From: Bradyrhizobium sp. CCBAU 051011
GTDB taxonomy: Bacteria > Pseudomonadota > Alphaproteobacteria > Rhizobiales > Xanthobacteraceae
Direction of reading: 5' to 3'
Assembly: GCF_009930815.1 (NCBI RefSeq)
Contig: NZ_CP022222.1
Location: 124,001-188,000 of the forward strand
Length of the DNA stretch: 64,000 nt
Shown: piece by piece, positions 28,610 to 37,349 of the stretch
How positions within the stretch are numbered: the first letter of the stretch is position 1
Layout: each line of letters starts with the position of its first letter
Notes under the pieces: model-generated
What the model saw: the letters and a program-made list of their open reading frames with translations, nothing else
Told to the model about the DNA's origin: nothing
Databases searched by the model: none
Position numbers and translations under genes: made by a program

Positions 28610-29767
28610 TCAACTTGCACTTGATTTCACCGCCTCGGTAAGGAATCGCTCGCTCGAAGCAATCAAGGGCGGCTCGTCGATTACAGAGTGTGGCGTCTCT
28701 TGCCCTTCCAGCATCAGCCGCAATTTTCCAAACCCCTTGGTGATATTTTCTTTGAATTTCGCTGCCGCCTGATCGACGAAGGCTTTGTCCTTCGGCTTGG
28801 GCTTGGCGACACGCATTTCTATACGGGTTTCGCCATTTGCTCGATCATGAAAGACATGAGTCAGCGTGATCTTTGGCGCGCCGGCGATCGGAAGAAGGGT
28901 GCTGACGGTGAGATAGTCGGAGGGACGCCAATCCAGCACCTCTTCGACGATGGCGTCCTTCCCGTGCATGCAATGGTTCTCAGTACCAATTCCCCTGCGT
29001 TTGTTGCTTGAGTTCTCGATGACCGCATCAGCGGGCCACCATTTCTGCCGCAGCCCGGGCACTGTGAAATGTTCCCACAATATCTGTCGAGATGCAGCGA
29101 TATCAAAATCCCAGGTCATGTAAGCATCGGCCCGCGTTACCTCGACGCGAGTGCGCTCATTCTCCTTCTTCCACACCTCATCGAGGTCGCGGAGCCAGAG
29201 CTTAACGTCGCCAATGATGTCGATAGCTTCTCGATGCTCGACGAGGCCCTGCGCCACCGGATCTACGCCCATGGTCTGGATGCAGGCGTCGCTGTAAAGC
29301 ACATAAGCCCGGCTGCCAACCTTCTCGGATACCGTGTTTTTGAGGAGTCTATGGACCAGGATCACATCGCGTCCTGCAAGCTCTTCGCGTCCGCCCATCT
29401 TCTGCTTCACCATCTGACCGTGATGGACAACAAATTTAAAATCAAGATCGCTCATTGCAACACAGGCTTTGCACTCGCAGGTCGATGCCTGCTTGACGTC
29501 ACGCAGGCGCCTACGGAACTTGAAATAGGCCGTCTCAATAACGTCCTGTAGTACCGAGCCATCGACTTTCTCGGCCACCGCGTAGACGAAGGCGGCATCG
29601 CCCTCAAACTTTGCGAGTCGGAAAGGCGGCCTGAGACCTTTGACCACTGTGTTCATGAAATCGGCGATGATGTCCTGCGCGTGGTCGAGCTCGACTCCTG
29701 CGAGGAAGCTCGTGTAGCCGGAGATATCGGCGATCGCGAAAAAGGCCAGTTCGGGCTTCGGAAGCAT
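28610..29767 (-). CDS. DUF2652 plus SRPBCC protein
   Basis: 385 residues; ATG 29767 is preceded by aggaaa. N-terminal DUF2652 domain (PELAFFAIADISGYTSFLAG, AKFEGDAAFVYA, KFVVHHGQMVKQKMGGREEL), a cyclase-like fold that keeps an Asp at the metal position (ADISGYT) and KFEGDAAF in place of K-x-x-G-D. C-terminal SRPBCC/START-like domain from about residue 225 (AYMTWDFDIAASRQILWEHF, VPGLRQKWWPADAV, ITLTHVFHDRANGETRIEM), which usually binds hydrophobic ligands. The combination is a known architecture of unknown role. Complete. Confidence 0.8.
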   Translation of the reverse strand: MLPKPELAFFAIADISGYTSFLAGVELDHAQDIIADFMNTVVKGLRPPFRLAKFEGDAAFVYAVAEKVDGSVLQDVIETAYFKFRRRLRDVKQASTCECKACVAMSDLDFKFVVHHGQMVKQKMGGREELAGRDVILVHRLLKNTVSEKVGSRAYVLYSDACIQTMGVDPVAQGLVEHREAIDIIGDVKLWLRDLDEVWKKENERTRVEVTRADAYMTWDFDIAASRQILWEHFTVPGLRQKWWPADAVIENSSNKRRGIGTENHCMHGKDAIVEEVLDWRPSDYLTVSTLLPIAGAPKITLTHVFHDRANGETRIEMRVAKPKPKDKAFVDQAAAKFKENITKGFGKLRLMLEGQETPHSVIDEPPLIASSERFLTEAVKSSAS

Positions 29768-30198
29768 CGCATTTCCTCCAAAATAAGCGGAACATTCTCC
29801 CGCCTCCTGATAGAGTTATGCCACGTAATGTCGCGTAAGGGATGCGAAATAACAGCTCAGGGCGCTCTGCTTCAGCGTGTCACCCTTTGGACGACGTAGG
29901 CTTTTGGGCAATCAGCGAACTTTCTGGATTAGGCGGATGGCCGCTTCGCGCCAGAAGCGGCCCTTGGCGCGCTCGAAATCCAACTTTCGCTTTACCCCCC
30001 GAAACCCGACTCAACTCGGCTATCGCGGTATGTCCGAAATGTGCCGCCAGATGCAGACGTCCCCACAGGGGCGTTCGCGCGGGCGAATCGCAATCAAGTA
30101 TGCATCTGCCTCAATCGACAATGCGCATCTAGTGACTTGAATTTTTCACCTCGACCGGCGCGTTGTATTCGAACTGTAGTTTTCTTGTACGCTTGGCT
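29768..30198. other. Intergenic, no supported gene
   Basis: Upstream region of the DUF2652 gene and downstream of the VOC gene; only short unsupported frames. Confidence 0.4.
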
Positions 30199-30810
30199 TC
30201 ATGCGGGCCTCCTGCCCGCCTGTTCGCGCACGATGTAATCCGCGTACCAGTCGAACCAGTTGGCGTCGGGTTGGCCAGTCTGCTTCTCGTGCTCATCATG
30301 CGCAGCCGCTGCACGTCGTAGTGCGTCAGCAAGCACGTTCGACGAAGCAAAGGTAGTGTCCGCCTCCACGCGGCCGGGTAAGCGCTGCGTTAGTTGCTGG
30401 ATCAGCCAAGCATTACCCTCCGAATCCCCGAATGTCGCCAAGGCACCGTAACTCGGCCGATCTGGATCGGGACCCATAACGCGCCCATTCGGCCCGCGGT
30501 GAAACACCTCGCTTACGTCGGCCCCACGCTTGATGAGTTCGTCGCGGGCCGCTCCGATATCGGAGACGACGAGAAAGTGGAGCGGCGCCGCCGCAAGCTG
30601 GATTGAGGCTGGTGATCCAGGAGGCGTGAACTGCACGGCGCGCGAGCCGTCAGCTCGGGTGAAGTCAGCATCCAGCCGCCAACCGAGATCGCTGTAGAAT
30701 TTCTTGGCGCGATCGACGTCGGCAACCGGCAGGACGGCAACCTCGAGCTTCATGTTCAAGCGTTGCTGATTCGGATTCTCGCTTCGCGTTCTGGTCTCAA
30801 AACTGACCAT
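30199..30810 (-). CDS. VOC-family (glyoxalase-like) protein
   Basis: 203 residues from ATG 30810 (ggaat upstream); an internal ATG at 30753 starts the domain proper. One VOC domain at residues 20-140: LEVAVLPVADVDRAKKFYSD, ADGSRAVQFTPPGSPASI, HFLVVSDIGAARDELIKRG and FGDSEGNAWLIQQL. A C-terminal helical tail (ADALRRAAAAHDEHEKQTG..WFDWYADYIV) is characteristic of a subfamily annotated as glyoxalase or epoxide-type enzymes. Metal-dependent lyase or isomerase, substrate unknown. Followed 39 bases upstream by the broken SDR gene in the same direction. Confidence 0.85.
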   Translation of the reverse strand: MVSFETRTRSENPNQQRLNMKLEVAVLPVADVDRAKKFYSDLGWRLDADFTRADGSRAVQFTPPGSPASIQLAAAPLHFLVVSDIGAARDELIKRGADVSEVFHRGPNGRVMGPDPDRPSYGALATFGDSEGNAWLIQQLTQRLPGRVEADTTFASSNVLADALRRAAAAHDEHEKQTGQPDANWFDWYADYIVREQAGRRPA

Positions 30811-30849
30811 ATCTCTATTCCTTTCGTTGCTTGCTGCTTCTTGATAGCC

Positions 30850-31611
30850 TCACAGTTCCGCAAATCCGCCGTCGACTACCACTTCCGATCCGAGCATGTA
30901 GCTGGATGACTCGCTGGCGAGAAACAGCACCGCTGCAGCAATTTCGTCGGGCCGTCCAAGGCGCCCGATCGGAATCATCTTGCTCGCGCCTGCGAGATAA
31001 TCGCGAAACTGCGCTTCGGTCTGACCCGGATGTTCAGACTGTCCCACACCACGAAGAATCGGCGTTTCGATCAACCCCGGGCTGACGGCGTTTACGCGAA
31101 TTCGCCGGCCAAGCAGCTCCGTCGAAAGGGTGCGAGCAAAAGGATCGTACTGCCGCCTTCGAGGCAGACAAGATGGCGCGACCCGGCACCCCAACCAAGT
31201 TCAGCCATGCAGCATTCAGGATGATCGAGCCACCCTCACGCATGACCGGTTCGACTGCCTGGACCGAAAAGAATACAGACCTGACATTCGTATCCATGAG
31301 CCCGTCATATTGCGCCTCACTGGTCGTCGCTACCGGCGTGACATAAGCCGCGCCCGCGTTCGCAAAAAATATGTCGAGCGCGCCGAAGGCCTGCTGCACA
31401 TCGAAAGCCATCTTCTGAAGGGAGTTGCGGGAAAGTACGTCGGCCTGCAGTGACAGCACGTCGCCTCCGATGAATTTGCGTGCCTGTTCGAGCGCGTCCG
31501 CCTCGCGGCCAGTAATGGCGACCCGCGCACCGTTGGCCACAAGAGCTTTGCGGTGGCCAGGCCGATGCCCGAAGTGCCACCAGTAATGAGCGCAGTCTTC
31601 CCGTTGAGCAT
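30850..31611 (-). pseudogene. Short-chain dehydrogenase, two frameshifts
   Basis: Three minus-strand frames join into one SDR. Start: MLNGKTALITGGTSGIGLAT (Rossmann TGxxxGIG, ATG 31611). Middle after a shift near 31540: NGARVAITGREADALEQA and DIFFANAGAAYVTPVAT (NAG motif), ending near RAILSASKAAVRSF. After a second shift near 31140: ARTLSTELLGRRIRVNAVSPG and SYMLGSEVVVDGGFAEL. The catalytic Tyr position of Y-x-x-x-K reads as Ser in SASKAA. Two indels argue for a real pseudogene. Confidence 0.85.
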
Positions 31612-31678
31612 CGAGTTCTCCTGATCGTTTGGGCTGTTGATTTCGTGAGCGATACTTCTTGTCTTCGTCCCGCCTGAC

Positions 31679-32158
31679 TTACTTACGGTGGCCGGCGTGA
31701 CCCATTTTCTCGTGTTCAGGCACGATGAATGTCAGCGTCGTCGTCTGGCCGGGGAAAACTTTGTGGTCGGCGTCGACCAACGCGATCGTCACCTTGTGCG
31801 GACCAGCAGGTAGGCCGGCAATATCGACGGTATTGTTGTCGCTCGCGTCCGCCCACCACCACGGCAGGTCGTCGACGGTGATGTGGAGATGCCCGATACG
31901 GGGCGACACTTGGCGCGCGCCAGCCCCGAACACCTGAACAATGCGAACATTTTCCACTCGATACTGCGCCCAGAAGACGCCAATCGCCAGACCCTCGGGA
32001 AGCGGGGGGTCGACGATCAGCCTGGGAGCAGGCTCGTTTTCGACAGCGACGTACGGGGAAGCCCCGCGGATTTCCCTCGCGCTTTGAGCTAAGGCGTTGG
32101 TTGCGAGCACGGTGCCGGCCGCAATGGCGCCGACGGCAAGAGTCTTGACGAGAGTCAT
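31679..32158 (-). CDS. Secreted DUF6130-like hypothetical protein
   Basis: 159 residues from ATG 32158 with aaggaaggt upstream. Signal peptide MTLVKTLAVGAIAAGTVLAT. The mature part has an immunoglobulin-like beta layout: YVAVENEPAPRLIVDPPLP, RIGHLHITVDDLPWWWADAS, NTVDIAGLPAGPHKVTIAL and VFPGQTTTLTFIVPEHE, ending in a His-rich EKMGHAGHRK. The HLHI..WWW and terminal His residues could bind a metal. Periplasmic; role unknown. Confidence 0.65.
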   Translation of the reverse strand: MTLVKTLAVGAIAAGTVLATNALAQSAREIRGASPYVAVENEPAPRLIVDPPLPEGLAIGVFWAQYRVENVRIVQVFGAGARQVSPRIGHLHITVDDLPWWWADASDNNTVDIAGLPAGPHKVTIALVDADHKVFPGQTTTLTFIVPEHEKMGHAGHRK

Positions 32159-32225
32159 GGCATGACCTTCCTTAATAGGTGACAGCTTGCGAGTTTTTGT
32201 GGATCGATTGGCGAATATGGGCAAA

Positions 32226-32603
32226 CTAATCGCGCTTTGCGGGCCACCGCAGGCGGCGCAGTTCGTCGGCAAGAGCATGGACCGCCGTCTCCTGAAATCG
32301 ACGCGCCCAAAGATTCAGCCACTCCTCGTTGCCCAAGAAGAACTTCCAGTCGCTGACGACTGCTTGCCTTATGAGCAGGAACGGCACCGGCGCCGTGAAT
32401 GGCCGAAAGCTGGGGTTATAAATTGCAGCCCTCTCATTGCGTTCGTAGAACGCTCCGAGCACCAATCCGTCTTCCGCATGGGATGGAACGGCGAGACGCT
32501 GCAGGACGTCTTCGAACAGACCGTGAGCACGATCTGCCAATAGATCGGTGAAACGCGCCTTTGGTCGAAATCGCGCTGGCTCTCCGATTCTCGAGCCAGG
32601 CAA
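32226..32603 (-). pseudogene. C-terminal part of a conserved hypothetical protein
   Basis: The last ~100 residues are strongly protein-like: FEDVLQRLAVPSHAEDGLVL, GAFYERNERAAIYNPSFRPF, VPFLLIRQAVVSDWKFFLG and EEWLNLWARRFQETAV. The N-terminal 15-20 residues overlap an AraC remnant on the other strand and are not convincing, so the gene appears cut at its 5' end near 32560. I do not recognise a named function. Confidence 0.5.
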
Positions 32604-32815
32604 ACTTTACTCGCGCATTCAGGCAGTCGACGGGCCTGGCACCCGGCCAATATCGTCGCGAGGTAACGGCGGCGCTCGATATGAATGCGCTGCGCGTGAG
32701 GAGTGGTTTCAAGGAAACCGACCTGCGCATCACTCTCGGCAAGGCTTTCGATGAGAACTTGTTGGGTGGCCAACTCAGCCTGCGCGGCCGGACGCCCAAT
32801 GCGATCAACACCTGA
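32558..32815 (+). pseudogene. AraC-family regulator, C-terminal fragment
   Basis: Begins abruptly with LVEIALALRFSSQANFTRAF, RQSTGLAPGQYRRE, the second helix-turn-helix of an AraC protein, then an unrelated-looking tail to TGA 32815. The sensing domain and first HTH are gone. Confidence 0.7.
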
Positions 32816-32822
32816 GCGCCAA

Positions 32823-32839
32823 ATTGTACCGAGTACAAT
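32823..32839. promoter_or_regulatory. Palindromic operator candidate
   Basis: attgtac-cga-gtacaat is a perfect 7-bp palindrome with a 3-base spacer, the form of a TetR-type operator. The half site attgtaccgag recurs directly at 32900-32910, 61 bases before the TauE gene. No regulator gene is intact nearby. Confidence 0.5.
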
Positions 32840-32971
32840 GTTACACTTGAACCGACGCAAATATCGGAGCACTCTTAGTATTGATCCGAACTTGTACTGA
32901 TTGTACCGAGACGGGTAGGCGAGGAAGCTCATACCGACAACGGTCACGGGGATCGGGGAAGGAGACGAGCC

Positions 32972-33730
32972 ATGGAGCTGACGACCACCACGATCCTGAT
33001 CGCCTTTGCCGGCGTCTTCCTGATCTGCTTCATGAAGGGTGCGTTCGGCGGCGGGTTCGCCATTGTCGGCATTCCCTTGCTTTCACTGGTGATGGATCCC
33101 GTGACCGCCGGCGGTCTGCTCGCGCCATTGTTCGTCGCGACGGACTTGTACGCGTTGCGCTACTGGAAGCCTTCGACGTGGTCGAAGCCGGACCTCAAGC
33201 TGCTGTTGCCGGGGCTCGTGGCTGGCATCGGGCTCGGCTATGTGCTGTTTCGTGTGCTCGACCATCGGGCCGTTGCGATCGTGATGGCCGTTGTCAGCCT
33301 GATCTTCGTCGCGCTGTGGTTCTTCGGCGGCCCCGATGTGACGGTCCAGCCGCGTTCGACGCCGAAGGCGGTCGCAGCCGGCCTCGGCTCCGGAGTCGCC
33401 TCAATGGTCGCGCACTCCGGCGGACCGCCGCTTGCGATGTATCTGCTGCCGCTTGGGCTAAGCAAGGACGTTTATGCGGGAACGAGCAGCATGTTCTTCA
33501 CCGTCGGCAACGCGCTCAAGGCGGTGCCGTGGCTGTTGCTGGTGAGGCCGGGACACAACGTCTGGATCGTGATGGCGGCGTGCCTGCTCGCCATTCCCGC
33601 CGGCGTGTGGGCCGGTTGGCGACTTCACGGCAAGCTGGACCAGCGCCAGATCTATCGGGCTTGCTATGGATTGCTTGTCATCACTGCGCTGAAGCTGTTG
33701 TGGGACGGTGTGCACGGCTATCTAGCTTAG
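32972..33730 (+). CDS. TauE/SafE-family membrane transporter
   Basis: 252 residues with about eight membrane helices; ggaaggaga lies upstream of the ATG. Family features: FMKGAFGGGFAIVGIPLLSL in the first repeat and SGVASMVAHSGGPPLAMYLL in the second, the two conserved Gly-rich half-repeats. TauE/SafE proteins export sulfite or sulfoacetate-type organosulfonates; the actual anion here is unknown. Palindromic operator-like sites precede it. Confidence 0.9.
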   Translation: MELTTTTILIAFAGVFLICFMKGAFGGGFAIVGIPLLSLVMDPVTAGGLLAPLFVATDLYALRYWKPSTWSKPDLKLLLPGLVAGIGLGYVLFRVLDHRAVAIVMAVVSLIFVALWFFGGPDVTVQPRSTPKAVAAGLGSGVASMVAHSGGPPLAMYLLPLGLSKDVYAGTSSMFFTVGNALKAVPWLLLVRPGHNVWIVMAACLLAIPAGVWAGWRLHGKLDQRQIYRACYGLLVITALKLLWDGVHGYLA

Positions 33731-34153
33731 GCGGCGATCCATCGAACCCTTCCGTAATTTTGAGGGCAACGATTGCCGCAACTCGGCGAGTGGCCGCTTT
33801 CCGTAACATCTGTCACGCGAGCCGGCGGCGGTCCTGGTAGAGACAGTGCCCGCCTGTGCTCTATCCGCGGGGCGAACCGCAGGACGGCGCCAACTGCGAA
33901 GCGCATCATTTCGACTGCTTGTCCGATTTGTTCGCCGCAATACCCTATTCTACGATGGGGGCGTAACACACCTACCCGAGTAGCTTCCGCGGTATATGTT
34001 GGGATGAAACCACGGAGATAAGCCAATATGGTCGATGTGATGCACGACGCTTAGTTCGATTCTGGCCCGAGCATTAGAAGCTCCATTCCAAACGCGCCCA
34101 AAAAATTTGGCGGGGATAGAGTTGCTTACATAACGACTCAGCAGCTTAAGTGC
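33731..34153. other. Intergenic up to the tRNA fragment
   Basis: No gene supported. This would be the chromosomal side of the attachment site. Confidence 0.4.
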
Positions 34154-34202
34154 TGGCTGGGGCGGGAGGGATCGAACCTCCGAATGGCGGAATCAAAATC
34201 CG
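34154..34202 (-). tRNA. 3' half of tRNA-Gln(TTG): probable attachment-site copy
   Basis: On the minus strand the bases fold as the 3' part of a tRNA: anticodon loop ttttgat (anticodon TTG), anticodon 3' stem tccgc, variable cattc, T arm ggagg-ttcgatc-cctcc, acceptor cgcccca, discriminator g and encoded CCA. The D arm, acceptor 5' strand and most of the anticodon 5' stem are missing; homology stops at 34202. A 3' tRNA half that starts at the anticodon is the usual attachment core of tyrosine-recombinase islands. The missing 5' half lies toward higher coordinates, so the island should extend that way. Confidence 0.8.
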
Positions 34203-34370
34203 TTTGATTATTCAAAGATTTCAAGGGGCATTTGGAAAAAACGGTCAAAATGGCCTCTAATAATATCAACAGCTTGGCAGCTATTTCCAAATGAAAAAGT
34301 TGCCCCCCGACCCCGGACCGCAACCTGGAATTATCTCGCAGCCGTTGCTGATGCGGGCGAAGGAACGACG

Positions 34371-34463
34371 TTATTCGAGCCGATCCGGATAGGCGCTCAA
34401 GATAGATGCTCCCGCCCTCGCGCTCTTGGGGACAGTGTGGAGTTCAAATCGCGACTTCACGAA
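34371..34463 (-). pseudogene. Possible RES-type toxin remnant
   Basis: A short minus frame just after the antitoxin-like pseudogene reads SRFELHTVPKSARAGAS, compatible with the start of a RES-domain toxin (R.H.VP.G...R.H), then stops. Only position and a few residues support this. Confidence 0.2.
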
Positions 34464-34486
34464 GGTCGCCGTTCCTTGCTGGCCAC

Positions 34487-34872
34487 CTAGCGAAAATCTC
34501 CTCGTCCGACGCTCTCCGCTGCGGCGAGCAGAACCTCGCCCTGGCCGAGCTCCAGGGCCTCCCGACCCGTCAGGCCGTCAAGCTCGTCGTGGACCTGCAC
34601 GAGAAAACGGAAGACGGCCAGGGGGACCTGCCAGTCGTTCCCGTAGGGCGGGTAACTCGGGATAGGGTTTTCCATCGCGATTGAGTTGCCAGACCGGAAG
34701 GCGGAAGCCGCGCTTGACCTCCGTCCAACCCGAAAAGTTGTCCGTTCTGTCGCTTCGTATTGATCGTTACTCGCCAAATGTGCAGCAACTCGGCAAGTTC
34801 TTCGGCTCTGCGCATGTCTTTGCCGGACAGGATATCTGCAGCTCTGATTCGACCCCGGTCCCGCGCCGCCAC
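34487..34872 (-). pseudogene. MbcA/ParS/Xre-type antitoxin, two frameshifts
   Basis: The N-terminal part (MRRAEELAELLHIWRVTINT, KRQNGQLFGLDGG) is a helix-turn-helix. One frame change gives VKRGFRLPVWQLNRDGKPYP and ELPALRERLAG. A second gives the toxin-binding DUF2384 domain, AVFRFLVQVHDELDGLTGRE, ALELGQGEVLLAAAESVGRG, stop 34487. Such antitoxins neutralise RES-domain NAD+-degrading toxins, whose gene normally follows. The N-terminus abuts the subtilase stop, so it is the distal gene of that unit. Inactive as read. Confidence 0.65.
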
Positions 34873-34875
34873 TGC

Positions 34876-37335
34876 TCATGAAGCAGGTATTGGAATTTCC
34901 AGCATGTTGGCGATCGGCGTGTAGATGTCGATGTTTGCTCCCGGAGCTCTCACGGAGACGACCAGCGCATAACGCGCCGAACGATCCCAACGCTGAAGCG
35001 CAGGCTTTTCCTTCCACCAGCCACTGACGGGAAACACCCCGATCGCATCGCGCTCAGCTAGTTCTGCCGCACTTCCGCGCCAAATATCCGAGTGGATCGA
35101 TCCCTTATCGCGAATCGTACCGAGCACCCAATTGTCGCCACCTGCCGCGGCTCCAACCTGCCCCTCCTCCTCCGCCTCGGCAGCCTTGTTGATTCGTTGG
35201 CGAAATTGCTGGAGGCTCTCCAATGACCGCTTTACCGCAAACCGGAGCGAATGAGACGAATAGCGGTGCCGTCTCGTCCATCCCCGCTCGCCGGGGTTAG
35301 GCTCGACGAAATAGGACAACGTCACGCGTAGCTCGACATCCTGCTCCCCCAACGCGAGCAATTCGTCTCGGGGCCACGGCAAGCGGTGTAGGTTCATGCT
35401 GCGGGTCTTAATCGCCGAGCCATCCTTCCGGAACGGAAGAAGGGCATCTTCGACCATCAGGGTCGCATCGTCCGTCGCACTCATCACTGCGCGACCGATA
35501 TCAGGTACGCCCCATCCGTATCGGCGAAGCATGGCTGCTTTCTGTGCCTGCGCACCCCCCTCGATCCGCGCACGCATCGCCGGCGTCCATTCGGCCGAGT
35601 GCACCGCGAGAGCTCGCACGGTTTCTGGCCAAAGCTGGGGGCGGGCAACCAAAACGCCGGCGCAAAGATGCGCGCCCAATGCCGCGGCCGCGCTGGTATC
35701 GCCAAACGTCTCGAAGAGACGCATTTGCGGACGATAGTGCGTTGTTATGAGCTGGAGATCATCGATCGCTGACGCCGGATTGACACCGTCATGGGCAAAG
35801 TTGCCACCTTCGAACACGACGTCCGGTCGGATCGGCCACTGACGATCCCAAACGCCAGACGTTCGGCTCGCCGGAGACAATTCGCCAGCGGGCGCCACTG
35901 GCTGCCAGCCATTGAAGTCGGGATGAAAGATGCCGATTTTGTCGGTGTACGCTCCGACAACTAGCGGATTCCATGCCTGAGCGGGGCTCTCGACCTCTTC
36001 AAGGTCGTTACGGTCCGGATAGTCTGGAGCCGAAATATCACCTCGCAGATTCCCGGCGGCGAGCACCATGAGGCGCCGACGGTCGCCGCCGCCATAGCAA
36101 AGCTGGTCGACGGCCGCCGACCACGAAGATGGGCGACCGCGACCAAGACCGACTTCGCTCGTCACCGCCATGCAGAAGACCCGCCGACGACGCGGAGCTT
36201 GTGCCTCAGCCTTGTTGATACCGATTTCTGTGATTGCTCCATAAAGTTCGGGATCGTTCTGGCCAGCTGGCGGCAAGACCTTGACCGTCTCCAATCGATG
36301 GCGCAGGTCAACTTGACCACCATGGCTAAGCGCCGCTTCAAGATCGCCATAGAGCGCGACACCTGACATCGACGTACCGTGGCCATTCCAGTAAGAGCTG
36401 TCACCTACGCCCCAGCCGTTGTCATAGGCGTGCTGGTCGACGGCATCCAAGCCCGGCTCGATCAACGGATGCGTCCGGGTCGCTCCGCTGTCGAGAAGAC
36501 AGATGGCCGGCGCCAGCGCATCAGGTGCGTCAACCCGATCGACGAGATCGCCCGCCCAGTCTGCCTGTTCGACTGGGCGCATCTCGAGAAAGAGCGTCGG
36601 CGTGTCCTTAGCGATGCGCAACTCGGCCACGGCGTCGCTATTGTCGACGAGCCTTGCCATCGCTTCCTCGTTGGCGAGCGCCAGGACCACGTCGCGCTCG
36701 GGGAAGCTGATGGCATGTTCCTTCAGGGTTACATTGAGGCGTTGTGCGACATGCCGAAGGGTCTCCAGGCGACCGTCGCGAACCCATACCTCCCACCACG
36801 CCTGACGACCAGCCGTCGGAAAAAGCGCCATGTCGTCCGTGAAGAGCGAACGAACAGCTCCAAGGCGAACATCCTCGATTCGAGCGACCAAGGCCTCGTT
36901 CCTCGGCTTTCCCGACTTCGTGTTCTCGTCGCGATAAGCCTCAACCTTTTTGGCAAAGAAATCCGCTGAGCGCTCAGGTACGAACACAGTGGCCGAAACC
37001 ATTTCCTGATTATCGGCGGTAGGCTTAACGGCAACGAGCTCAATTTTGGCAGGCTTATTCTCAAGATCTTGGACAGCCTCCCGCTCCGCCGCCGGGATCT
37101 CGAATTCGAGATAGAACCCCTTCTCGCCTTCAGCGACCGCTTGGTCGCGGGCTCCAAGTTTCTGCCGAGCCTGCCGGACGGCGGCACCGATCGCGTGGCC
37201 GAGTTTCTGTGCGTGCCGCGCTCTCACCCTGGCAGGCGGCAGTCCCGTGATGACAATGCGAGGCGATGTGTACGGCTCTGCTTGACCGCCACCCTCAACA
37301 TGAAAATGCGGCCGATTGCGCGGCGGTCGTGCCAT
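34876..37335 (-). CDS. ietS: IetS-like subtilisin-family serine protease (phage defence)
   Basis: 819 residues. N-terminal ~270 residues (RIVITGLPPARVRARHAQKL, FYLEFEIP..) have no named domain. The S8 protease core spans about 275-640 with catalytic Asp282 (CLLDSGATRTHPL), His319 (YWNGHGTSMSGVALYG), oxyanion Asn429 (VLAAGN) and Ser548 (TFGDTSAAAALGAHL). The C-terminal ~180 residues form a beta-rich domain. No signal peptide, so it acts in the cytoplasm. It starts 14 bases after an AAA ATPase gene. That pairing and order match IetAS, reported as a two-gene anti-phage system. The trigger and the protease target are unknown. Confidence 0.75.
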   Translation of the reverse strand: MARPPRNRPHFHVEGGGQAEPYTSPRIVITGLPPARVRARHAQKLGHAIGAAVRQARQKLGARDQAVAEGEKGFYLEFEIPAAEREAVQDLENKPAKIELVAVKPTADNQEMVSATVFVPERSADFFAKKVEAYRDENTKSGKPRNEALVARIEDVRLGAVRSLFTDDMALFPTAGRQAWWEVWVRDGRLETLRHVAQRLNVTLKEHAISFPERDVVLALANEEAMARLVDNSDAVAELRIAKDTPTLFLEMRPVEQADWAGDLVDRVDAPDALAPAICLLDSGATRTHPLIEPGLDAVDQHAYDNGWGVGDSSYWNGHGTSMSGVALYGDLEAALSHGGQVDLRHRLETVKVLPPAGQNDPELYGAITEIGINKAEAQAPRRRRVFCMAVTSEVGLGRGRPSSWSAAVDQLCYGGGDRRRLMVLAAGNLRGDISAPDYPDRNDLEEVESPAQAWNPLVVGAYTDKIGIFHPDFNGWQPVAPAGELSPASRTSGVWDRQWPIRPDVVFEGGNFAHDGVNPASAIDDLQLITTHYRPQMRLFETFGDTSAAAALGAHLCAGVLVARPQLWPETVRALAVHSAEWTPAMRARIEGGAQAQKAAMLRRYGWGVPDIGRAVMSATDDATLMVEDALLPFRKDGSAIKTRSMNLHRLPWPRDELLALGEQDVELRVTLSYFVEPNPGERGWTRRHRYSSHSLRFAVKRSLESLQQFRQRINKAAEAEEEGQVGAAAGGDNWVLGTIRDKGSIHSDIWRGSAAELAERDAIGVFPVSGWWKEKPALQRWDRSARYALVVSVRAPGANIDIYTPIANMLEIPIPAS

Positions 37336-37349
37336 CTATCGTCTGCACC

